A stretch of 37,598 nt of DNA. Origin: JBMTVT01 sp049451635. GTDB lineage: Bacteria > Bacteroidota > Bacteroidia > Flavobacteriales > Flavobacteriaceae. The stretch is from positions 1 to 37,598 of the forward strand of contig JBMTVT010000014.1 of NCBI GenBank assembly GCA_049451635.1, in the 5' to 3' direction. The first letter of the stretch is position 1, and the number at the start of each line of letters is the position of its first letter. The notes beneath the pieces were generated by a model. That model saw only the letters and a list, made by a program, of their open reading frames with translations, was not told the DNA's origin and did not search any database. Of the stretch, positions 25,333 through 32,408 are shown one piece after another. The translations under genes were made by a program, and so were the position numbers.

Positions 25333-25426
25333 GTTTTTATAATCTACATTTTTAAACACCAAAAAAACTTTTATATATCAAATAGAATAATGATTTTTGC
25401 ACCTTGTTATGTGTTAAAACCAAATT

Positions 25427-26650
25427 ATGGCTAACGATATTTTCCTATTAAACATTTCTGGTCAAGATAAACCAGGTTTAACTTCTGGTTTAACAAGCGT
25501 ATTGGCCGAATATGATGCTAAGGTTTTAGATATAGGTCAGGCAAATATCCATGATACACTATCATTGGGCATGCTATTCGAAATTCAATCAGGAGAAAAA
25601 TCATCAGCTGTACAGAAGGATTTGCTTTTTAAGGCTTACGAGCTTGGAATTACAGCAAAATTCACACCCATTACACTTGAAGATTATGAACATTGGGTTA
25701 ATCTTCAAGGAAAAGATAGGTACATCATCACCATTTTAGGCGATAAACTTTCGGCTAACCAAATAGCTGAAGTTACTAAGGTTATTTCAGAAAAAAATCT
25801 AAATATTGATGCCATTAAAAGACTCACAGGGCGATTATCTTTAGTTAAAGAAGAAGAATACCCAAGAGCTTCCATAGAGTTATCAATAAGAGGGAAAATA
25901 GATAACAAAGTAGAGCTTACTGAAAAGTTCATGCAGATCTCCCGTGATTTAGATGTTGATATTGCTTTTCAAGAGGATAATATTTACAGACGAAATAGAC
26001 GCTTGGTGTGTTTTGATATGGATTCAACGCTTATCCAAACAGAAGTTATTGATGAGTTGGCTGAATTGGCTGGTGTTGGTAAACAGGTCAAGGCCATTAC
26101 GGAATCTGCAATGCAGGGAGAAATTGACTTTAACGAGAGTTTTGAAAAACGCATGAAACTTTTAAAAGGTTTAAGCGAGGAAGTTCTGCACAACGTAGCC
26201 GTTAATCTACCTATTACCAAAGGTGCGAGAAGATTAATAGACACCTTAAAAAGTTACGGTTTTAAAACGGCTATTTTATCAGGGGGATTTACCTATTTTG
26301 GCCATTACCTCCAAAAAGAATTGGGTATAGATTATGTGTATGCAAACCAATTGGAAATTAAAGATGGTGTATTAACAGGCAATTACATAGGTAATATAGT
26401 AAACGGTAAGAAAAAAGCCGAATATCTAAAAGAAATAGCTCAAAAGGAAGGTATACACATTAATCAAACTATAGCTGTTGGTGATGGTGCCAACGATTTG
26501 CAAATGCTAAATTTAGCAGGCTTGGGCATTGCATTCCATGCAAAACCTAAGGTAAAGGATAATGCCCAAAGTTCTATATCTAGTATTGGGTTAGATGGTG
26601 TTTTATACTTACTAGGTTACCACGATAGGCATATAGACTTAATGGAGTAA
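25427..26650 (+). CDS. serB: Phosphoserine phosphatase SerB with N-terminal ACT domains
   Basis: A 407-residue HAD-family enzyme for the last step of serine synthesis, phosphoserine to serine. Seen: two ACT-like regulatory domains in the N-terminal half (about 1-85 and 95-180, the first beginning IFLLNISGQDKPGLTSGL), then the HAD core with nucleophile Asp197 and acid Asp199 in CFDMDSTLIQTE, LSGGFTYF (motif 2) and VGDGANDLQML (motif 4). Length and layout match the long SerB form in the phylum. The ACT domains suggest feedback by an amino acid, probably serine. Single gene; the sequence downstream is a degraded DUF3570 fragment. Confidence 0.95.
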   Translation: MANDIFLLNISGQDKPGLTSGLTSVLAEYDAKVLDIGQANIHDTLSLGMLFEIQSGEKSSAVQKDLLFKAYELGITAKFTPITLEDYEHWVNLQGKDRYIITILGDKLSANQIAEVTKVISEKNLNIDAIKRLTGRLSLVKEEEYPRASIELSIRGKIDNKVELTEKFMQISRDLDVDIAFQEDNIYRRNRRLVCFDMDSTLIQTEVIDELAELAGVGKQVKAITESAMQGEIDFNESFEKRMKLLKGLSEEVLHNVAVNLPITKGARRLIDTLKSYGFKTAILSGGFTYFGHYLQKELGIDYVYANQLEIKDGVLTGNYIGNIVNGKKKAEYLKEIAQKEGIHINQTIAVGDGANDLQMLNLAGLGIAFHAKPKVKDNAQSSISSIGLDGVLYLLGYHDRHIDLME

Positions 26651-26703
26651 GCCATAATATTTTCTTAATTTTTGAAAAAAAGAAAATAGTCATAAATATT
26701 TAG

Positions 26704-27153
26704 CGTTTACCTAAAACTAGATTTAAGATCCCTATTGGTTTTAGGTTTAATCAATACATCAATGAAATTTTAACGCTTAGAACTTATTACAGGTATTACT
26801 TTGATGATTGGGGCATTAACTCCCACACAGCCGAAGTTGAATTGCCTATAAAAATAACTCAAAAGTTTACGCTCTATCCTTCTTACAGGTACTACAATCA
26901 AACAGCTGCTGATTATTTTGCCCCATTTGAAGCGCATCTCTCAACCAGTGAGTTTTATACCTCAGATTATGATTTGTCTGAGTTTAATTCAAATCAATAC
27001 GGGATTGGGTTAAGTTATACCGATATTTTTGCTAATGCCCATATATGGAAACTAGGCTTAAAAAGTATTGATTTAAAATATAACAAATATAAGCGAAATA
27101 CAGGTTTAAACGCGAATATTATATCGGCTGGGTTTAAGTTTGTAATGGATTAG
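26704..27153 (+). pseudogene. 5'-truncated DUF3570 outer-membrane protein remnant
   Basis: Open for 149 codons directly after an in-frame TAG (26701-26703), with no signal peptide or ATG-led start. The translated sequence (RLPKTRFKIPIGFRFNQYIN, later LRTYYRYYFDDWGI, YPSYRYYNQTAADYFAP, FYTSDYDLSEFNSNQYGIGL) matches what I recall as the C-terminal barrel half of DUF3570 proteins, which are normally around 400 residues. The first half is absent: only 53 bp separate it from serB. It is read as the surviving 3' end after a deletion. Usual DUF3570 neighbours (small DUF4266 protein, thioredoxin-like, ApbE-like) are also missing here. A TTG at 26842 could start a shorter frame, but this is unlikely to be a functional barrel. 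Confidence 0.75.
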
Positions 27154-27278
27154 GTTTGTTTATAATCTATTTATAAATCTATCTTAAAGTCTTTTTATCT
27201 TCTTTTTAAAAGTATTAATTTGGCATGGTTATTAATATGTTTTAATAGCTATATTAGTAATACCAAATTTTACCTTTT

Positions 27279-30191
27279 ATGCGTCAAATCATTTTTATAA
27301 TAATATCTTTTTTCTCAACTTTTTTAATATTTAGTCAATCAGAAAACCCCTTGGTAACTTATGATGCTACGGCTCAAAGAAAGTGGGTTGATAGCGTTTA
27401 TAACGCTATGACTTTAAAAGAAAAAGTTGGTCAGTTATACATGGTTCAAGTAATGTCTAACCAAGATCAAAAAACAAAAAAAGAGATTATAAACACTATA
27501 AAAAATCATCATATTGGAGGTGTTATTTATTCATTGGGAGGGCCCGTAAGACAAGCGAAACTAAATAACGAATTACAAGCATTGTCCAAAATTCCAATGC
27601 TTATTGGTATGGATGCAGAATGGGGTTTAAGCATGCGGTTAGACTCAACCTATGCGTTTCCTTGGAATATGACATTGGGAGCTATAAAAGACAATAAGTT
27701 GATAGAACAAACTGGAAGGCAAATTGGTGAACATTGCAAACGTTTGGGTGTTCATTTTAACTTTGCTCCAGTGGTTGATATCAATACAAACCCCAACAAT
27801 CCAATAATTGGAAACCGTTCTTTTGGTGAAGATCGGAATAATGTAACCGAAAAAGCCTTGGCTTTTATGAAAGGTATGCAAAGTGCTGGGGTACTTGCCA
27901 ATGCTAAACATTTTCCAGGTCATGGAGATACCGACCAAGATTCACACAAAACACTACCCTCTGTCAGTTTTAGTGAAAAGCGTATTGATTCAATTGAATT
28001 ATACCCCTACAAAAAGCTTATTAAAGAAGGGCTTTCCAGTGCCATGGTGGCACACCTTAATGTGCCAAGTTTAGATTCTACAGGATATCCTTCTTCTTTA
28101 TCAAAACATATAGTTACCGATATTTTAAAACAAAAATTAGGGTTTCAAGGGCTTATTTTTACTGACGCCCTAACTATGAAAGGAGCTGCAGATTTTGATG
28201 AAACTGGTGATATAGATTTAGCTGCCTTTAAAGCTGGAAATGATGTTATGTTGATGTCTGTTGATGTGGGTATTGGTATTTCAAAAATCGTTGAAGCCTA
28301 TAATAAAGGTGAGATAACGGAAGATCGCTTAGCGTATTCGGTTAAAAAAATACTTCAAGCAAAATATAAAGTTGGACTTCATCACTATGAGCCTGTTGGG
28401 TTATACAATTTATCTAATGATTTAAATAGAATTGAGGATGATGTGTTGTATGAAGAACTTATAGAAAACGCTATAACAGTTATAAAAAACATTAAGGCTG
28501 TATTACCTTTAAGAGGATTTGAAACTAAAAACATAGCTTATGTAAAATTAGGGGATGATTCGGGTGATGTTTTTTTTAATGAATTAAAAAAATACACAAA
28601 GGTTCACAAAATAGAATCTAACGGCATACTTGATTTAACAGATAAATTACAGGCTTACAACACCGTAATTATTGGTTTACACCGCTCAAACGATAATCCA
28701 TGGAAACCATACAAATTTACCAAGGGAGAAATTAAATGGTTAGAAGACATAGCAAGAACGCATACGGTTATTTTAGATCTTTTTGTGAAGCCTTATGCGT
28801 TGATGGATTTAAAAAACATTGATGATATTGAAAGCATCATTGTAAGTTATCAAAACAGCAAGATTGCCCAAGAAAAGTCTGCTCAATTAATTTTTGGAGC
28901 CATTGGAGCTAAAGGGGTTTTACCTGTTTCAGCTGGAGGCCATTTTGTTAAAGGCGAAGGTATTCCTTCATTTGCAATAAAACGATTGGGATACACCATC
29001 CCTGAGCGTGTTGGAATGAGTTCAGAAAAATTGAGAAAAGTAGATTCTATTGCACAATATGCAGTAGATAATAAAATGACACCTGGTATTCAATTGCTAG
29101 TTGCAAGAGAGGGAAAAGTTATCTATAATAAAAATTTTGGGAAGCACACATACGAAGATAAAGAAAAAGTTGAATTTGATGATATTTATGATGTTGCATC
29201 AATTACAAAAATACTTGCGACTTTACCACTTTTAATGGAACTTGAAGAACAAGGGATAGTATCTTTAAATGATAAACTACCCGAGCTATTGCCAGAATAC
29301 AAAGGTTCAAATAAAGAAGATATCACTATAAAAACCATGTTATCGCATTATGCTCGCTTGCGACCATGGGAACCATTTTATTACCATACTTTAGATACCC
29401 TAACTAAACGCCCAAGTACAAAATATTATAGAAATAAACGTAGCGACAAATTTGATATTGAAGTAGCAAAAAACTTATATTTACGTACTGATTATCAAGA
29501 TTCTATACCACAAATAATTAAAGAATCGGAATTATTAGAAACCCTAAGATATCGTTACAGCGATTTTCCTTATTACATTTTAAAGAAATTTATTGAGACA
29601 CATTACGACAAAACCCTTGAAGAATTGGTGCAAGATCATATTTACCAATCATTAGGAGCAAACTATACTATGTATAATCCGTATCATAAAATAAGCAGTA
29701 AAAAAATAGTGCCTACTGAAATTGATGATTATTACAGATTTCAAGAAATTCATGGTCATGTGCACGATATGGGTGCAGCAATGCAAAACGGAATAGGTGG
29801 TCATGCGGGAGTTTTTAGCAATGCCAATGATGTTGCTAAAATTATGCAAATGTATTTGCAAAAAGGGTTTTATGGTGGTAAACGTTATTTTAAACCTGAA
29901 ACAATTGATAAGTTTAATACTTGTTATTTTTGTGATAAAAATAATAGAAGGGGGATAGGTTTTGATAAGCCCCAATTAGGTGATGAAGGGCCTACATGTG
30001 GTTGCATATCTATGACAAGTTTTGGACATTCAGGCTTTACTGGTACCTATGCATGGGCAGACCCAGAAAAAGAAATTGTTTATGTGTTTTTAGCAAATAG
30101 AACATACCCAAATGCTGGTAAAAATTTGCTTTTAACAGAAAATATAAGAACCAAAATACAGCGCTTAATTTATGAAGCAATAGAAGATTAA
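27279..30191 (+). CDS. GH3 beta-N-acetylhexosaminidase fused to a serine hydrolase (beta-lactamase fold)
   Basis: A 970-residue exported enzyme. Seen: signal peptide (about 1-19, ending IFSQS), a NagZ-like GH3 domain (about 30-370) with loop motif KHFPGHGDTDQDSH at 210-223 (the Asp-Ser-His dyad typical of NagZ) and nucleophile Asp296 in IFTDALTMKG, a GH3 C-terminal domain (to about 570), and a class C beta-lactamase-like domain (about 590-965) with SITK at 641-644, a YSD triad element where YSN is usual, and HSGFTGT. It likely trims GlcNAc from muropeptides and hydrolyses a peptide or ester link in cell-wall material. A single gene with a 125-bp upstream gap; bshA follows after 22 bp. Confidence 0.92.
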   Translation: MRQIIFIIISFFSTFLIFSQSENPLVTYDATAQRKWVDSVYNAMTLKEKVGQLYMVQVMSNQDQKTKKEIINTIKNHHIGGVIYSLGGPVRQAKLNNELQALSKIPMLIGMDAEWGLSMRLDSTYAFPWNMTLGAIKDNKLIEQTGRQIGEHCKRLGVHFNFAPVVDINTNPNNPIIGNRSFGEDRNNVTEKALAFMKGMQSAGVLANAKHFPGHGDTDQDSHKTLPSVSFSEKRIDSIELYPYKKLIKEGLSSAMVAHLNVPSLDSTGYPSSLSKHIVTDILKQKLGFQGLIFTDALTMKGAADFDETGDIDLAAFKAGNDVMLMSVDVGIGISKIVEAYNKGEITEDRLAYSVKKILQAKYKVGLHHYEPVGLYNLSNDLNRIEDDVLYEELIENAITVIKNIKAVLPLRGFETKNIAYVKLGDDSGDVFFNELKKYTKVHKIESNGILDLTDKLQAYNTVIIGLHRSNDNPWKPYKFTKGEIKWLEDIARTHTVILDLFVKPYALMDLKNIDDIESIIVSYQNSKIAQEKSAQLIFGAIGAKGVLPVSAGGHFVKGEGIPSFAIKRLGYTIPERVGMSSEKLRKVDSIAQYAVDNKMTPGIQLLVAREGKVIYNKNFGKHTYEDKEKVEFDDIYDVASITKILATLPLLMELEEQGIVSLNDKLPELLPEYKGSNKEDITIKTMLSHYARLRPWEPFYYHTLDTLTKRPSTKYYRNKRSDKFDIEVAKNLYLRTDYQDSIPQIIKESELLETLRYRYSDFPYYILKKFIETHYDKTLEELVQDHIYQSLGANYTMYNPYHKISSKKIVPTEIDDYYRFQEIHGHVHDMGAAMQNGIGGHAGVFSNANDVAKIMQMYLQKGFYGGKRYFKPETIDKFNTCYFCDKNNRRGIGFDKPQLGDEGPTCGCISMTSFGHSGFTGTYAWADPEKEIVYVFLANRTYPNAGKNLLLTENIRTKIQRLIYEAIED

Positions 30192-30213
30192 GGGCCTTTT
30201 TAAACAAAAAAGC

Positions 30214-31350
30214 ATGAAAATAGGAATTGTATGCTATCCAACGTTTGGCGGAAGTGGTGTGGTAGCAACTGAGCTAGGAATTGAACTCTCCAAGCGTGGA
30301 CACGAAATTCACTTCATTACTTACAGTCAACCCGTTAGATTGGAATTAATAGGGAACAATGTACATTATCACGAAGTTAATGTGCCCGAATATCCTTTAT
30401 TTCATTACCAACCATATGAGCTTGCTTTATCAAGTAAATTGGTTGATATGGTAAAACTTCATAAAATAGATATTTTACATGTGCATTATGCCATTCCCCA
30501 TGCCTATGCGGCATACATGGCACAAAAAATGTTGAAGGAAGAGGGTATTCAAATTCCAATTGTAACAACGCTTCATGGTACTGATATTACACTTGTAGGG
30601 AGTCATCCTTTTTATAAACCCGCAGTAACATTTAGCATTAATAAATCTGATGCGGTAACAGCAGTTTCACAAAGTTTAAAAGATGATACGCTTCGTTTGT
30701 TTGATATAAAAAAAGATATTCATGTAGTTCCCAATTTTATAGATTTAGATAAATACAACCATAGTTTTCAAAATTGCCAACGTATTATGATGGCAAAAGA
30801 GGAGGAAAAAATAATCACGCACATTAGTAATTTGCGTCCTGTAAAACGCATACAAGATGTTATAAAAGTGTTTTATAATATTCAAAAAGAAATACCTGCC
30901 AAATTAATGTTGGTGGGAGAGGGGCCAGAACGACAAAATGTAGAAGACAAATGTCAGGAGTTAGGCATTTTGGATAGGGTTATTTTCTTTGGAAAAAGTA
31001 ATGAAATAGATAAGATTTTGAGCTTTAGCGATTTGTTTTTATTGCCATCCCAAACCGAAAGCTTTGGATTGGCAGCCTTAGAGGCTATGGCATCGGGAGT
31101 TCCTGTAATTTCGAGTAATACTGGTGGTATACCAGAAGTAAATATACAAGGAGTTTCGGGGTTTTTGAGTAATGTGGGCGATGTGGAAGATATGACCAAA
31201 AATGCAATCTATATTTTGAACGATGAAAATCGATTAAAAACATTTAAGGAAAATGCTAGAATTGAAGCTTTAAAATTCGATTTGCACAAAATTGTGCCAC
31301 AGTACGAAGCTATTTACGAAGATACTTTGGCTAAATGTTTGGTAATCTAG
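30214..31350 (+). CDS. bshA: N-acetyl-alpha-D-glucosaminyl L-malate synthase BshA
   Basis: A 378-residue GT4 glycosyltransferase that joins UDP-GlcNAc and L-malate, the first step of bacillithiol synthesis. Seen: N-terminal KIGIVCYPTFGGSGVVATEL at 2-21, VHYAIPHAYAAY near 91-102, TTLHGTDITLVG near 118-129, NFIDLDKY near 174-181, and the GT4 donor site with ESFGLAALEAMASGVPVI near 285-302 and TGGIPE. These are specific to BshA rather than generic GT4. The gene starts 22 bp after the GH3 fusion, so it may be in the same transcript. The other bacillithiol genes (bshB, bshC) are not in the window. It converges on a dead VOC gene 7 bp downstream. Confidence 0.95.
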   Translation: MKIGIVCYPTFGGSGVVATELGIELSKRGHEIHFITYSQPVRLELIGNNVHYHEVNVPEYPLFHYQPYELALSSKLVDMVKLHKIDILHVHYAIPHAYAAYMAQKMLKEEGIQIPIVTTLHGTDITLVGSHPFYKPAVTFSINKSDAVTAVSQSLKDDTLRLFDIKKDIHVVPNFIDLDKYNHSFQNCQRIMMAKEEEKIITHISNLRPVKRIQDVIKVFYNIQKEIPAKLMLVGEGPERQNVEDKCQELGILDRVIFFGKSNEIDKILSFSDLFLLPSQTESFGLAALEAMASGVPVISSNTGGIPEVNIQGVSGFLSNVGDVEDMTKNAIYILNDENRLKTFKENARIEALKFDLHKIVPQYEAIYEDTLAKCLVI

Positions 31351-31357
31351 AAACCCA

Positions 31358-31715
31358 TTAAACACCTTCACCAAAAGTTAGTAAATTATTATCAGGATCA
31401 AGCATTGAAAATTCTTTTTGCCCTCATGGTTTAATTTCCAGAGGGCCATTTGGGTGAATTCGCAATTTTTTATCTGAAAACGAATTATAAAGTGCATCAA
31501 TGGTAATGGTTCCTATATAAACCTGTCCATAATTTTCTTTAAGATTTAATGCTTTAAATTCAAAAAAAATGGATTTGAACGCTATGTTTTTCCAGCATTA
31601 AATAATCATCATAATCTTCACTTCCATATTCTTTAAAACTTAATTTATTAATATAATAATCCTTGGTAATTACTTTATTTCGCATGGGGAGTTTGGGATT
31701 AATATCTGTAAGCAC
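31358..31715 (-). pseudogene. VOC-family (glyoxalase/bleomycin-resistance-like) protein, inactivated
   Basis: Translation of the minus strand from GTG 31715 gives VLTDINPKLPMRNKVITKDY, then a VOC-type core with EYGSEDYDDYLML and HSVQIHFF. There the A8 run at 31562-31569 shifts the frame by one base; after correction it continues EFKALNLKENYGQVYIGTIT and ends KEFSMLDPDNNLLTFGEGV followed by TAA at 31358-31360. A second lesion at 31424-31426 turns an expected Trp (in KPWGQKEF) into TGA. The total length (358 bp) is one base over 119 codons, fitting one insertion. VOC proteins bind a metal and act as lyases or resistance proteins; this copy is dead in sequence terms unless the run is a sequencing error, which would leave the TGA. 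Confidence 0.85.
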
Positions 31716-31745
31716 GATTTGATTATTTATAAATCAAATTTAAAT

Positions 31746-31775
31746 AAAAAAAGCACTCTATTTTTGAGTGCTTTT
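31746..31775 (-). terminator. Hairpin terminator for the small outer-membrane protein gene
   Basis: AAAAGCACTC (31749-31758) pairs exactly with GAGTGCTTTT (31766-31775) around a 7-base loop. Read on the minus strand, the stem is followed by a T-run (complement of 31746-31752), which fits termination of the minus-strand gene ending at 31797. The T-tract on the plus side is shorter, so two-way use is possible but weaker. Confidence 0.82.
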
Positions 31776-31796
31776 AAATTATATAATGATGGTTTA

Positions 31797-32273
31797 CTAG
31801 AATCTATATCGAATACTTAAAGCGATGTCAAAATCTTCATCAGTAAAGTCGCCAAATCCAAATGTTGGTCTAAAATCTAATGATAACATTAAAGGAATAT
31901 CAAAACTATATTCTATACCTATATCCCCAGCAGCGAAAAGTGATGTTTCATTTGTGCCTCCTAACTCATCTTTTTCATCAAAAGCAGCTAAACCTCCACC
32001 AACACCAGCGAACCAGTTAAAACTTCCATCTAAAACCCAAACCCATTGATATATTCCTGTAAGTTGAAAAGCATTGTAGTTATTTCCATTTCTCCATCCT
32101 AAATTTGCTTCCAAACGATTATCGTCTCCTAAAGCACGTTGATAAGATACTTCTGCACCAAAGCCATCACTGTCTCCAAAACGTAATCCAAGAGCATTGT
32201 CAGAAATTGTTTGAGCATTTGTTGTTAAAGCAAAACCTAATAAGGCAAATGATAATAAAAATAATTTTTTCAT
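31797..32273 (-). CDS. Small outer-membrane beta-barrel protein, hypothetical
   Basis: A 158-residue protein with a clear signal peptide (MKKLFLLSFALLGFAL, cleavage likely after NAQ near residue 21). The rest has alternating polar and aromatic residues, Gly-rich turns (WFAGVGGGLAAFD) and a final Phe after RYR, the usual signature for outer-membrane barrel insertion by BamA. The size suits an eight-stranded barrel of the OmpA/OmpW-like fold class, but I do not recognise a named family. It stands alone between a terminator and a divergent oxidoreductase gene, with a possible -7 box about 80 bp upstream. Function is unknown. Confidence 0.8.
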   Translation of the reverse strand: MKKLFLLSFALLGFALTTNAQTISDNALGLRFGDSDGFGAEVSYQRALGDDNRLEANLGWRNGNNYNAFQLTGIYQWVWVLDGSFNWFAGVGGGLAAFDEKDELGGTNETSLFAAGDIGIEYSFDIPLMLSLDFRPTFGFGDFTDEDFDIALSIRYRF

Positions 32274-32352
32274 AAATTTTAAATTTTTAGTTCAATAATA
32301 TATACGGTCATTTTCAAAAAAAAGACTATTGATTAATATTCATGTACTTTAA

Positions 32353-32360
32353 CAAAAATA
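32353..32360 (-). promoter_or_regulatory. Candidate -7 box for the small outer-membrane protein gene
   Basis: The minus strand reads TATTTTTG, an exact TAnnTTTG match, 80 bp before the start codon. A TTG lies further upstream but at about 26 bp spacing, longer than the usual 17-23. It is a candidate only. Confidence 0.3.
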
Positions 32361-32408
32361 ACGCCAAAAATGTAATTATATTTAGGCAATAAATAGATTT
32401 TTTACCCA

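Noticed and set aside
25333..25426. Possible terminator hairpin between the small conserved gene and serB
   Set aside because: AAGTTTTT and AAAAACTT can pair, but the stem is almost only A-T with a long loop and no strong tail, so it is within chance for this base composition.
27645..27938. Minus-strand frame inside the GH3 gene
   Set aside because: Fully inside the well-supported GH3 coding region and without family features.
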